DNA of 64,000 nt from positions 21,204,001 to 21,268,000 of the forward strand of contig JAKSXM010000014.1 of assembly GCA_022575985.1 (NCBI GenBank), written 5' to 3'. The position numbers were made by a program, and so were the translations under genes. This document shows, piece after piece, positions 49,681-62,225 of the stretch (position 1 is its first letter; the number at the start of each line of letters is the position of its first letter). The notes under the pieces were generated by a model that was not told the DNA's origin, ran no database searches, and saw only the letters and a program-made list of their open reading frames with translations. Source of the DNA: Anagrus nilaparvatae. Lineage: Eukaryota; Arthropoda; Insecta; Hymenoptera; Mymaridae.

Positions 49681-52600
49681 AATTTTACAAAGTAAACTCG
49701 AGTTTCGTCTTCAATAGTCTAAAATTGGCCAATAATTTGTTAATAACAAAAAATTGACCATGAAATTCGCAAAACGGACTGGATTCGTGTTCAGCCGCAG
49801 TGGGTCAAAAAACATAACTACCACCTATTTTTATCCTCGGGAAAAGAAATTTAATTTCTTAATTTTTGGGCGTGATTAGTATGGCTGGCGCCTAGACTAA
49901 AGGGTCAAAAAAGCAGAATGAACGCTATAACACGTAATTGACAATATATTTTTTTAATATTCAGTAATAATTTTATTTGATGTAGCTTTCTAGTATTTAT
50001 CATTTAAATAGTCTTTATAACTCATTTCGTTTGCGAGAAAAATTTTATTTCACAGTACAAAAAATACTTATAGTTGATTCTTAGTTGTCAATTTCTTTCT
50101 GTTTTTTAAAATAGCAAGTTTTCTGATAATTCAACTCTTAGTCTAATCCTCATACTAATAATACATTTTCATAGGAAAATTTTCCTAAAATAATGCAAAA
50201 AAACCGAGCAAAAAACGTGTTAATTCTGTAAGATTCGCTCATATAGCAACTAGAGAAAATATGATTAATAGTCATGTGTATATTTGCAGACTTATAGTGC
50301 TATTTTACCGGATTTATAATATGTCGAATACAATACATTTGCCGTGTTAATCGAACAATATATGACGCAACATAAGCTATCTTACTTATATGTTATTTGC
50401 ATAACGGACAATTTTTTAAAAAATAGGATGCATTGTACTTACATATTTATTTTAAAAAGTTTTACTTTCATTTTATTATTATTTATAATAATAGACATTA
50501 AAAATTATTATTTATGTATTTCTAATATTTTATTTATTTCTTTTTTTTTACCGTTTAATCCATTCTTTTGAAGCTTTTATTACATGTCACGTTGATGCAT
50601 ACATTATAATAGAAAAAATACATATATCTTATCAGCGCTTCCGTCCGAATGGGTGCACATGCCGGAAATTTTATGCTGGTGTTTAACATGTAAATGTTCA
50701 AAAAATAAATAAATAAAATAATACCCATACATAATAATAACAACAAAAAATAAACTCTTCAATGTTTATAAATGATAAGATAAGATTGATTTCTTCTTAT
50801 AACGGAGTATGCAATTTTTTTTTTTCAACAAAATACCCAAGAGTTTGAACTTTAAACGTTACTTTTTTTTTTTAGACTACTTTTTTTTTCTCTATTGATT
50901 ATCTTTTACATGTTTTTGATTATAAAATGTACATGTTACTTTACATAGGTTTGTACTCTTCGATTAAAAGCTTAATCGAAGCGTATTACCTGATCTTGCT
51001 CTTCTTCCAGTGTATTAGAGATATATTTTTTTTTTTAACATGAAAAATAGAAAAAAATAGAAAATTACTTATTATTACAGGTTATTTAATAAATTTTTTT
51101 GCATATTATAAAGATAAATGAACTATAATTTAAATATAATTGTTGATTAGCGCAGTTCTTTTTGTTTGAAATTATACTTGTCAAATGACAAATCATAGAA
51201 GCACGCAATAAAATTTTAATAAATTTATTTGATATATTAACTTTTACACGTACGTTTAGGTACTCGAAGCTTTATAATAAAATGCATGACGAAACCGGTA
51301 CTACGATTGATCTTATTTTCTCGCATGACTTAGAAGAAGTGGTATACTTATATTTTTTTTTTAATGTGTAACTAACTGAACTCTATATTGAGATACTAGT
51401 TTAATTTAACAAGGATACATGTTAATTTTCTTATTTATTTTTTATTTATTTATTGTTCATTAAAAATATTTTACTTATTTTAAATTTTATTTATGTGCTG
51501 TTAAATCTTTGAGAGTTCTAATTTGTAAGTTTGTATTTTTTTTATTTTTTAATGGATTTTGTTCCAAATTTTATGTAGTTTCAAGTTTACAAAATAGATA
51601 TGCGTTTAAAAAATATTTAAAATAATTGAAGTTTTAATTACTGAACATGAAATCTATGCATAACATAGGTACATGTGCTGAAAATATTACCCACATAATT
51701 TCTTCTACCCTAACTACCTTTAGGTCCATTTTGTAAATCACTATTTTTAAAGTCATTTAGTTCTACCACTTTTGAAGAAATTTTCATACCATGACATACA
51801 GAAACTTTTTACGAAAGGGAGGGGGGGCAAAAATTTCAGGGTTAGAACCTATGAAATTTAAGTAAAATTTAATTGCTGCTTATTTTAAATTACGTAAAAA
51901 TAATATTTATTAATAGACAATTTAAAAATATTGAAATTTAGGCAAATATATTGTTATTTTTATGAAAAAAATTTATTTTGGGGCAGAGATATATGGCCTC
52001 TTGGGGACTAAAGGGTCCCCTTCTGAATACGTGCCCTTTGCATTCATGAAAATACCTCCCAGTAGTCCCAGTATTGTAAAAATCATTATTCATGCAAGTT
52101 TTTTGAGTAACCTATAATTTATGAACTGGGCCTTATAGCTCATAAAATTATGCATTAAAACTTAACGTATTATCCATAGAGCTTTTGTTGAAAATATTAC
52201 ATATGTATTAAAAATTAATACATCTTTGTAATCTCTTAATTAAGGGCTAAGATTTTGAATACAGGTAAAAGTACTTAATAAGAAATTATAATCAAAATTT
52301 TTAATGGTAAATTTTACAAAAACAAAATTTTTTAAACTTAGAAGTACTTTTATTAAAATTTGCTAAAATTTTTACAATTTCATGGCGAAGATTTTATGAC
52401 TTTTTTGTAAAAATTATAATATAAAACTGATGCACATTAAAAAAAATATTAAAATATTTTTAAAAGCATGCAATTTATTAAAAATTATATTTTTCATACA
52501 TTATAGCCATCAAAATATTTATTTCAACCTGGCATTATTTATGCATAAACATATTTAAGTATTGTCAATATTCTTTAAAGTTTTGCAATCTACAATTATA

Positions 52601-52950
52601 TTCAAGATGTGTATAATAATATATGCTCGAGAAGCAAAAAAATATACTGTTGAAGAGGCAAATAAAACAAAAATATCATGCACGTGAACGGTATTGTTGC
52701 ATAAAATCACGTAACAGCACAAAAGATTCTTAAGGTCTTCCAAAAAAAAACATCTTTTTTTTTATTTGCGGTTCGAGAGATTTTTTTTAAAGTAAAACAT
52801 AAGCGGGATTTTACGAGTTCGAAAATTTTTGGGTACAGTAACCTTCGAGGCAAGTACACAATACCAAGAAAAAAAAAGTTAAGGGTTCTTGACTTTTGGC
52901 CCTCCCACAGATAAATTGCATTAATACAGATTTTGAAGCTCTAAGGTATT
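49681..52950. other. AT-rich non-genic DNA
   Basis: No gene supported. The word CTCATTTCGTTTGCGAGAAA (50022-50041) recurs inverted at about 45104-45123, evidence of another small dispersed repeat. Confidence 0.5.
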
Positions 52951-52956
52951 CTATAA

Positions 52957-53166
52957 TACAACAGAAGATACCACCAAACTACATACATTGCCTTCAAGTT
53001 TCTTGTAATCGCGTTAGGTTCAACGACCCTGCTTGTAGAAGACGCGACGAAAAAGGATTCACGAGTTTTGGCTGAATACACAAGTAAAAAAGATAATGCC
53101 CACGATTTTTCGGATGCTCTCTTCCTTGTTTCGCGTGACTGCGCTTATAGATGTTTAAAAATTTAA
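52957..53166 (+). other. Unassigned 69-codon open frame without ATG
   Basis: A stop-to-stop frame in a stretch of unusually high complexity (52830-53160). Its translation is less biased than neighbouring chance frames, with a hydrophobic part (FKFLVIALGSTTLLV) followed by a charged part (KKDSRVLAEYTSKKD, then two Cys). The minus strand is also open over much of the same stretch (ending LNLTRLQET). I recognise neither. It could be an exon, a decayed element or chance. No ATG or convincing splice pair was found. Confidence 0.2.
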
Positions 53167-54769
53167 TGGAACAAAGCTGTGCGGTTTCAAAGAGTCGTCA
53201 TCCTTTATTTTTATTTTATTTGCTGATTTTAAAAACTCGATAACTTGCGGAAAAATTTAAATATTTCAATACATTGTTTTCTATTTTACTTTAATATTGA
53301 AATTCATTCCACCAAGAAACTTTAAATACGGATTTAAATGATTTTTATTTTGAATATTTTATTTATTAAACACAAAAAGATACTTTTAGAGTGTTAACAT
53401 ACAATTAAGTATCAAACAGTGTGGTACAGTAAGTAAATTTGATACCTACTTTAAAAGTGTGAATCAAAATTTACGACAAGAAAAAAGAAAGCAAACATAA
53501 AAATTAAAAAAAAAAAAAGTATTTTCTTTCAAATCCGCATTATATAGCGGGAACTGTCATATATATTTTATGTCAGCGAATTTACTGAACACTAAATTTG
53601 ATCAGCTTAAAAAAAACATGTATTTTTAGTGGGCCAAAAAAAAATGCCTTTATTAAATGTTTTTTTTTTCTTCTTTTTTAGGCATACAAATGTTTTTTTA
53701 AATGTTCCTTCCAAATATTATAATAAATAAGGTATAATAATATAACGAAAGTGAGGAGCTTTAAAATTTTTATAACTTTGACCCCTTTTTTGAAGATTAT
53801 TGGTTTGTATTCAGAATGCTTTTTTTTAACTGCTCCAGATTTTTTTAAGGTTGTAATTAAGTGCTTACTTATTTTTTATAGTTTTTTAATCATAATTTAT
53901 GAAGAATAAAATATAATAAGAAGTTTTGTAGGGTGATTTTGAGCCGAACCAGCAAAATTTATTCAATGGTTCTTTCCAATCAGGTTAGAATTTTCAGAGA
54001 AACTCGACTGATTCTTCATATGCTGATTTTCTGTTATAAATAGATCTAATTTTTAATAAAAAAGCTTCCCACAACAGAATTTAGCACATGAAGGTTAAAA
54101 GTAAAATTTTTTTTTCTTTTTATCATGCTTGCTTTAAAATTCTGTTTTAAAATGTATAATTTTAATATATATAAAATTTACTATCTTATACTCATTTATT
54201 TTATTTGTAATTTCTCGGGGAATAAAAAAAAAGTAAGCTGTTTTTACAACTTAGGTCCATAGTTAAGAATTTTCGTTGTTACCTTTTTTCACTTATTTCA
54301 TTAACAACCACATCTTCCTATTGAGTATAATAAACTTTTTAATGAAATGTCAAAAAATAATTTAAGACAAATAACCAAGGTTGAGGCATTTAATTTATCA
54401 CCCACACAATTACATCTTAAAAAGACCTTTTAATAAAACAAAATAACACAAAAGCAACAGTGTTTCTTGGATCTGGACAGGTTCTGGCCAGAAATTCTGG
54501 ATGAAAATTTCAGAATATTATGACTTAATTTTCTGATTCCTCGGAAAATTTTCATTCAGTTTCCATTTCTCATATGCTTATTTAACACTGTAAAAACAAA
54601 AGAAAAAATAATGAAATTTCATAAACATTTGTTTAAAAATTTTATTGTTTCTTATTTTTTTTGAAAATTTAGAAAATTTGTCTCTAAAAAGAAATTTAAG
54701 AAAAATATCCGAAGAAGTTGAAAATTTAGTAAAATTGCGGAGGTGATGTGTTTATTTACTAGCCATTAT

Positions 54770-55230
54770 GACGTTTGATCTATTTTTTTATTTGGGTCGT
54801 TGATTACAAAATTTGGAATCTCTTCTGCAAAAAATCAGCGGGACTCTTAAATTTGCAAAAACTACCCCTAAAAAGGGGTATTTTTATGTATTTTAACTTT
54901 AAAGTCTAAATTTGGTATACATGGGTTTTTTAGATCACTGATAACGAATTAAGGAGTCCTGTCTACTAAAAATTGGTGTTTCTCCTTTAAATTAGCAAAA
55001 ACTACCTCTAATTGATGTGCCAATTTGAAGTTAAACTCAAAGTGCGAATACATCAAAAATACCTCTTTGTAGGGGTAGTTTTTGCAAACGTACGGGTATT
55101 TCGCATATTTTCCAGAAAAGACTCCAAAATTCATGATAACCGACCCAAAAAACCTATGTTAGATCAAAGTTCATGACGGTCAGTAACTAAACACGCTACT
55201 AATCCGCAATTTTACTGGAGTATCAGTATG
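54770..55230. repeat. Diverged relatives of the 130-bp tandem units
   Basis: Contains AACTACCCCTAAAAAGGGGTA (54861), AACTACCTCTAATTG (about 55001), TAGGGGTAGTTTTTGC (about 55071) and ACCGACCCAAAAAACC (55139), shared with the array at 49003-49600 and partly inverted relative to it. It ends with ACTGGAGTATCAG (55209), also shared. This indicates an old rearranged copy of the same element. Confidence 0.55.
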
Positions 55231-57340
55231 ATAAAAAAGTAAGACCCAAGAATTCTCCAAGAATATGCTCAGATCTCAGAAATTTTGTTGTCTTTCTGTT
55301 ATTTTTTTTTACAAGGGGATTACTAAATTCATCATACCTGTTATTCTTTTTACTATCTTTATATGAACAATTTAATTTGATAAATTACGTCCTAAAATTT
55401 AAAAATATTTTATGAACCATTTTCGCAGCGAATATGAAAGAATTCAAATTATTATTACTTTTCACATAAAAATCACCCTCTTGAACTAAAATTTTTATGG
55501 TTGGTTCTTAAAAAAAAAGACTGTCATTGAATTTTCATGTAAGGCCCTTATTTAATTTTATAAATAAAAAAAAGGGTAAGAACAGGAAACATAATGTAGC
55601 AAAACATGGCAAATTTTTTTAAAATTGACAGTTCAATTTTCGTTTAATTGGAAAGAATAAACGTATGTGCATAAATTTTGGATGTTTTGAAAAGAATAAA
55701 AAGAAGAAAAAAGAATTAAAAAAAAAAAAAAAATAAGTAATGAGCCATGAATTTTTCATGCAATACTCGTATTATATTACAACAATGTACAGTCCTTCGT
55801 TATGACGAAACTGAAAAATCGAGTTCATTTTGTTTGGTAGTTAGGTAACCTTATTGTTACCTTATCACTTTCTCCTAAAGACCTTTTAACTCAAATAGTA
55901 AATTATTATTTATGAGACCATAAATTTTTTAGCTCATTTACTCTTTTTTTTTTTGAGTCTTAAATAAAAAAAAAGGCTAAAAATCATATTCTCTTTTTAT
56001 GTGCGTTATTGACTTTTATGATAATCTCAGTTCATATTATTAAACTTTTACTTTTTATTAATCTGTAATTAAGTACAAAATTTCAATAATATAACAATAA
56101 AATCACGAAAGATCATAATAATATTAATAAAAAAAAACAAATGTGTCCTTATTCTTCTTCCGCGTCGTTGTCATCATTTAAAAAAAAAAAAATCAATGAC
56201 ATGTATTTACATTTATTTGCATGAAAGAATTAAAATAAAATGTACGCCTCCTTTTATTATATTCACAAATTTATAATTACATTCTTCCTGACAATAATAC
56301 CTTTATAGTTATAATATCTGTCCTTTGTGTACTTATTTATTTAAATAAATTTTGTGCGCCAGGACAAATTTTTGATTTCGCATCCCGGAACTGAAGAATT
56401 AGCGCGTAAAGCGCATCGAAATATAAAAAAGGAGGCGTAGCCCACGCATATAAATATCATTAAATTTTTATATTTGATGCATTTGAAAAGAAAAATAAAA
56501 ATATATTTATTGTTATTATTATTATATTCCTTTACATTTTTCATGTGGGCTTATATGCGAGGATTATAATACCGGTTCGCATTTTTTAAATGACAAAATT
56601 TTTAAAAGACGCTCTATTATATTATTTGTTCTATATATTCAGAATCCAGGTCACACACATTTAATAATATATTTATTTGTTCTTTTGTTATACATTAAAT
56701 TATTATGAAGAAAGTATTGCAAAATGACTTTTTTTTTGTTATTTATACGGTTCTTTCAACTTTCTTATTTGTAACCCTTTGTTGTTTGGGTTGATGCAAA
56801 TAATTCATGACGCAAAAAAAATGTATTTTTTTTAATTTATTTATTTTTAAGGCGGTACTTCGGTTTATAATAATACATACGGCATTTTTTTCTTTTATGT
56901 TATAATAAAATGAAAGAGTTTACTTGGAAAACGAACATTACTTATACTTTTTTTTTTTAGTTAACAAATCACGTGTGTTTATTGTATACTCCATGGAAAG
57001 TTAAACATTTTTTGAATAAAAAATAAGCTTTATTTATTATAATCGTCAATAAATTATTTATTTTCAACTTTTAAAATAATGACACATAACTGAAAGAAAA
57101 GAGAAGATTCGTAATCATATTTTTTAACGATTTTAAATTTTTATTTTTTTTTTTTGTTAGTAAATTTTTTTGATTTATTAATTTTTTTTTAAACATTTCA
57201 TAAAATTTATGTTAAAAATAAATAAAATTATTTTAAATTAAAATTTTTATGAATTTTTTGAAATTACTTAATAAAATTTATTGAAAATTATGTAAACATT
57301 TTAAACAGTGGTAATAAATTTAAATTTACTTACTTTTAAA
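55231..57340. other. AT-rich intergenic DNA
   Basis: No gene supported. A GC-richer patch at 56355-56450 (GCGCCAGGAC, GCGCGTAAAGCGC, GGAGGCGTAGCCCACGC) is non-coding as far as I can see. Confidence 0.5.
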
Positions 57341-57521
57341 TAATAGCGCCATAGTACTTGATTCTCTTTGTTAGCACGGTTGGCGCTACCTTACATTTTT
57401 TTGAGAGTAAGGTTATAGTTAAACCGCAGGTTAAACATTGCACGTGTTTATAAAACGGAGTTTATTTTATTAAATTATCATTTTTTTATTAAATCTTTTA
57501 TTATAATTAAAAAAGTTCAAA
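57341..57521 (+). promoter_or_regulatory. NAT10 promoter/5' UTR region with E-box
   Basis: This stretch has more G/C than the DNA before it. An inverted pair AGCGCCA (57347-57353) / TGGCGCT (57383-57389) is followed by CACGTG (57441-57446), a canonical E-box 76 bp before the start codon, and TTATAAAA just after it. Myc/Max dimers bind CACGTG, and ribosome-biogenesis genes are their classic targets in flies and vertebrates. That this gene is controlled so is inference. The transcription start cannot be placed from sequence alone. Confidence 0.4.
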
Positions 57522-60500
57522 ATGGTTCGAAAAAAAATTGATAATAGAATCAGGACTTTAATAGAAGATGGAGTGGCTGCTAAACACAGAACTATGTTTA
57601 TAATAATTGGTGATAAAGCAAAAGATCAAGTGGTGTTACTACACCACATTTTGTTAAAATCAACAGTAAAACCAAATCCAAAGGTTGTTTGGTGCTATAA
57701 GAAGGAGTTGGGCTTCAGTAGCCATAGAAAGAAAAAAATGAAGACGCTACAAAAAAAAGCCAAATCTGGCAAATTAAATTTTAACGAAGATGATCCATTT
57801 GATCTTTTTATATTATCAACCAAAATTCGTTATTGTTATTATAGCGAAACACATAAAATTTTAGGTAATACATATGACATGTGCATATTGCAAGATTTCG
57901 AAGCCTTGACTCCAAATCTCTTAGCTAGAACTATTGAAACTGTTGAAGGAGGAGGAATTATCGTTTTTTTACTTCAAAATATGAATTCACTCAAAGAGTT
58001 ATATGCAATGAATATGGATGTACATCAAAGGTTTCGTACTGAAGCTCATAATAATGTTGTTTGCAGATTTAATGAGAGATTTTTGTTATCATTATCAAAT
58101 TGTCAGCGAAGCTTAGTTGTTGACGACCAATTGCAAGTGTTGCCAATATCAACTCATAATTTAAATTTAAAAAGTAAACCAAAAAATAATTCTCAAGACA
58201 TGATTGAATTAGATGTTTTGAAAAAAAGTCTAATGGACACTCAACCAATAGGATCTCTTATAAATTGTTGCAAAACGTCCGATCAAGCCAAGGCTTTATT
58301 AAAGTTTATTGAAGCCATATCAGAAAAAACGTTACGATCAACAATATCTTTAACAGCTGCAAGAGGACGAGGTAAATCAGCAGCTTTAGGATTAGCTATT
58401 GCTGGCGCAGTTGCATTTGGATATTCTAATATTTACGTTACAAGTCCAAGTCCGGAAAATTTGAACACCCTTTTTGAATTCATCTCAAAAGGGTTTGAAG
58501 CTTTAAATTATCAAGAACATACTGACTTCGAATTTTTTCAATCAAAGAATCCTGAATTTAACAAAGCAACAATTAGAGTTAACGTTTTCAGAGATCACAG
58601 ACAAACTATACAATACATTCATCCTACTGATGTGAATAAGTTAAATCAAGCTGAATTATTGGTGATTGACGAAGCAGCGGCAATACCGTTGCCATATGTT
58701 AAAGCTCTACTTGGGCCTTATTTAACGTTCTTAGCATCCACAATAAATGGATACGAAGGAACTGGAAGATCATTATCTTTAAAATTATTACAACAATTAA
58801 GAGCACAAACTATATCTGTAAATACTGTTGACAGAGAAGAAAAAGAAAAAATGGAAAAAGCTGTACTGGGTAGAGAACTACATGAACTAAAACTAAACGA
58901 ACCAATTAGGTACAAGTCTGAAGATTGCATAGAAAAATGGCTTTCAGATTTATTATGTTTAGATGCTACTGTAAGTGCGCCAGTATATTCCGGTTGCCCA
59001 ACTCCGGATCAATGTGAACTATATTATATAAACAGAGATACCTTATTTTCATATCACAAAGCCTCAGAGTTATTTTTGCAAAGAATAGTTGCTTTATTTG
59101 TTTCATCTCATTACAAAAATACACCTAATGATCTTCAAATGATGTCTGATGCTCCAGCACATCATTTATTTTGCTTATTAGGACCTATAGATCCAAAAAG
59201 AAATACTTTACCAGAAGTTCTGGTAGTAATACAGGTAATTTAATCAAACTATTTTGTTTTCAATAATTAATAATATATATTTCTAATGTATATTCTAATC
59301 TTCAATTTCAGGTATGTTTAGAAGGTAAGATAAATAAGAACACAGTTTCTGAAAGTCTTGGAAGAGGTAGAAGGGCTGCTGGTGATTTAATACCATGGAC
59401 TATAGCTCAACAATACCAAGATGATAACTTTCCATCTCTTTGTGGAGCTAGAATTGTACGCATAGCAACACATCCTGACTATCAAAGCATAGGATACGGA
59501 TCAAGAGCTTTAGAATTATTAAGAAATTATTATGAACATAAAATGCATAATTTGGAAGAAAATTCAGAAGAATTAACTCAAATAGCTGAAGTTCATGAAG
59601 ATGATGTTGATTTACTAAGTGAAACTATTGAACCTAGAAAATCATTGCCACCATTGTTATTGAAGTTGCATGAGCGCAGTCCAGAAAATTTAGATTACTT
59701 AGGAGTATCATTTGGTGTTACAGAACAATTACTTAAATTCTGGAAACGTGCTAAATATATACCTGTTTATTTAAGACAAACCCCAAATGAAATAACAGGT
59801 GAATACTCTTGTATTATGTTGTCAGCTTTAAATGAAAACTCTGATTGGTTGAATGCTTATTGGAAAGATTTCCGTCGTCGTTTTATAACATTACTTTCAT
59901 CATCTTTCAGGTAATAAAAAACTCTATTACATAACTTATAAGATTACTAATTTTTTTTGGTTTTGTATTAATAAAACATACTTCTTTCAGAGATTTCCCT
60001 CCGTCACTTGCATTATCTATCTTAGTAAATAATAACAACAATCTTCCAAAAGAAAATTTGGAAAAACATATCTTAGATACATATTTTACTTCATACGATA
60101 TTGCACGTTTAGAAAAATACGGTAATAATATCGTTGATTACCATTTAATAATGGATTTAGTTCCATCATTATCTAGGCTTTACTTTTTAAATTATATGGG
60201 AGATACTCATTTTTCTGCCGTACAATCAGCTATATTATTGAGTTTAGGATTACAGCATAAAACTATAACAAAAGTAGTCGAAGAATTAAATCAGTCGGCA
60301 AATAATAAATCTAATGTTCTGTTAGATTCACAAGTTCTTGGATTATTTAATCGTACAATACGCAAATGTCTTAAATATCTGCATGAAATTATTGAACAAA
60401 CAATTCACGATAAATTAGTTGTCAAAGATTTGGATGAATCTACTAAGAATGTGAAAATCAGTTATAATAATGCATCAGAAATGAATAAAGAATTAGAAAA

Positions 60501-60759
60501 GGCAGATAAAGAATTAAAAAAGACGCAAAAAATTGAATTTGAAAAATTAAAGAGAGAAACTTTGAAACAATACGAAATTAAAGGTAGCGAATCAGATTGG
60601 CAAAATGCATTAACTTCTGTCAAAGGAAGTAAAACTTTACTATCGGTTAAGAGTATAGAAAAGAAAAAATCAGATCCATCTGATGTAGGAAATATGAGTT
60701 TACAAGAAAACTCTACAAAACATAAAAAAAAAGGTAACAAAAGAAAACGAAGTATGTAA
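57522..60759 (+). CDS. NAT10: RNA cytidine acetyltransferase (NAT10/Kre33/TmcA family), three coding exons
   Basis: Joined CDS 57522-59234, 59312-59910 and 59991-60759 gives 1026 residues, against 1025 in human NAT10. Both introns (77 and 80 bp) have GT...AG ends, and frame is kept across each (VVIQ/VCLEGK and SSSF/RDFP). The enzyme uses ATP and acetyl-CoA to make N4-acetylcytidine in 18S rRNA and, with THUMPD1, in Leu/Ser tRNAs; it is nucleolar and needed for small-subunit assembly. Visible parts: the N-terminal TmcA-like domain, a helicase-like domain with Walker A GRGKSA (near 282-287) and Walker B VIDEAAAIP (DEAA at 383-386), then the GNAT domain with the acetyl-CoA loop QSIGYG (629-634) in HPDYQSIGYGSRAL. 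A tRNA-binding-type C-terminal region and a Lys-rich tail (KKKGNKRKRSM), suitable as nucleolar signal, complete it. The start is MVRKKIDNRIR, as in eukaryotic relatives. All key motifs are intact. Confidence 0.98.
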
Positions 60760-61044
60760 ATACAAAAAATAAGTTTTATTTCTCAAAAATATAAAAAAGT
60801 AGTATTTTATGCTACACTAAGATAAAATTTATAAAGAAGTTAACATGAATTTAATTTTAAATGATATTAGTTAAATTTTTTTCTTCATGTAAATAATATT
60901 CAATACATATACAATTATGTACAAAAATTTAATTTTTATTGATTAAACATTTAAATGTATATATATTTTGTACTCTGTTTTTAATAAAAAAAATTTTTAT
61001 AAATATTTAACATAAAAATATAGCATTTATTGTTATCCTACTTC
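60760..61044. other. Convergent 3' intergenic space
   Basis: 285 bp separate the two stop codons. AATAAA on the plus strand (60983-60988, for NAT10) and AATAAA on the minus strand (61031-61026, for the neighbouring gene) face each other about 40 bp apart. The two mRNA 3' ends probably meet or overlap slightly. Confidence 0.5.
61026..61031 (-). terminator. Polyadenylation signal AATAAA for the SFR1-like gene
   Basis: A canonical hexamer on the minus strand, 14 bp past the stop codon. It implies a very short 3' UTR. In DNA this AT-rich, single hexamers are weak evidence. Confidence 0.4.
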
Positions 61045-62006
61045 TTAATTAAATGTATCATCTTCCTCTGAGTAACCAACTAATTCTTTTGGAATACCTA
61101 ATTTTTGTAAAACATCTGATATTTTCATAGTATTAACATCATTATTTCTTTGATTCAGTTCATAGCAAAGATCACCAAGAGCTTCTTGACATGCAGTTTT
61201 CCATTTATTAATTGAATTTTTTAATTCATTGGGATTATGCTAGATTCAGAAAATTATTAAATTATTTAAAAAAATAAAAAGTATTATCTTCAAAATAATT
61301 TATTTACCTTTTGAGCACACAACTGCCTAGATTTTAAAGATTCTAATTCTTGCTTTTTTTCAAAAATTCGCCTTTTTAAGGCATTTATTTGCACTTTAGG
61401 TGAATTTTCTAAATTAATATCATTTTTTTTGTGGCTAACTGTTATATCTTGCTTCCTTTTTTTAGATGGTTCATTTATTTTTGACGTGTCTGTAGATTTT
61501 CTCCTATAAAAATAATATTGCTATAAAATAAAATTATATTGCATCTATTAATAGAAGTGTTGTATTTTTGCTTGGTTCTCTTATATTTCAAAAATTTATT
61601 ATATTGTAAGAGCGGTAAAGAGCTCAGAACAAAACAATGATTGTATACTAATTCAAAAGTTGTAACAGAAAAAAAGCTTACTTTTCAGATACTTGAATTT
61701 TAGTATAATTATCTTTTCTTCCAGGAGTCAAGTTTTCCAAACTTGAATTAGAACTTTTCTTATTCTCAACTTCATCCAACAACAAAGTTTTCTTTGCTTC
61801 AAAGGATCTAGAAAAATAAAATCATGTATCTTGATTCTTGAAATCGTGATTGATTTATTATTGAAAGAAATAGGTATTAATGCCTACTTTTTTACCGGTG
61901 TACTCCCTGCTGTGATTTTATCATTTATTTTATTTATATTATCAAACGGTGAACGAAAAGGTTTATTGACATTTTTACTATTTTTAATAGGAGTGATACG
62001 CAACAT
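61045..62006 (-). CDS. SFR1: Swi5-dependent recombination repair protein 1 homolog (SFR1/Mei5-like), four exons
   Basis: Reassembled on the minus strand from 62006-61888, 61807-61682, 61503-61308 and 61239-61045, giving 211 residues (human SFR1 is about 245). All three introns have GT...AG ends and compatible phases (2, 2, 0). In the family, SFR1 binds Swi5, and the pair stabilises Rad51-ssDNA filaments during homologous recombination in the nucleus. The N-terminus carries KPFRSPF. The middle is charged and low complexity, with KKRK as a possible nuclear signal. From about residue 115 there is a coiled coil (INALKRRIFEKKQELESLKS), then the conserved C-terminus: NKWKTACQEAL, MKISDVLQKLGIP, and GYSEEDDTF just before the stop. 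This last block decides the family. The first donor (GTAGGC) was chosen because it alone keeps frame; a GTAAAA donor 8 bp upstream would not. An alternative start at 62075 adds 23 residues; I prefer 62006 because it puts KPFRSP close to the N-terminus. Confidence 0.85.
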
Positions 62007-62189
62007 TTTTACAAAAACCTTACAATAATTAAAGACTCCAATTTTTTTTAAACATGTTGTAATTAAACAATGCAAACTTTATAACATTTTAGTTTGTAAA
62101 TAAACAAAACATGACCAGCTGTTCTCCTTTGTTTATATATTATTAAATAATTTTAGGTTATGTTAAATTCAAATTCATTCGTTTTTTTC

Positions 62190-62225
62190 AAAAAGCGCCA
62201 CCTAGAAATTTTCAGCGCGAAAAAT
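62190..62225. promoter_or_regulatory. CTCF-like/GC motif upstream of SFR1
   Basis: AAGCGCCACCTAGAAATTTTCAGCGCG lies about 190 bp upstream of the SFR1-like start codon; these are its first and last parts read through a short AT spacer. CTAGGTGGCGC on the minus strand resembles the AGGTGGCGC core of Drosophila CTCF sites. A related GCGCCA word precedes NAT10. This is motif resemblance only. Confidence 0.3.

Noticed and set aside
58718..58930. Minus-strand Ser-rich frame in the NAT10 exon
   Set aside because: Antisense shadow of the acetyltransferase reading frame.
61831..62028. Plus-strand 65-codon hydrophobic frame
   Set aside because: It is antisense to the first exon of the SFR1-like gene, which has supporting splice phases and family motifs.
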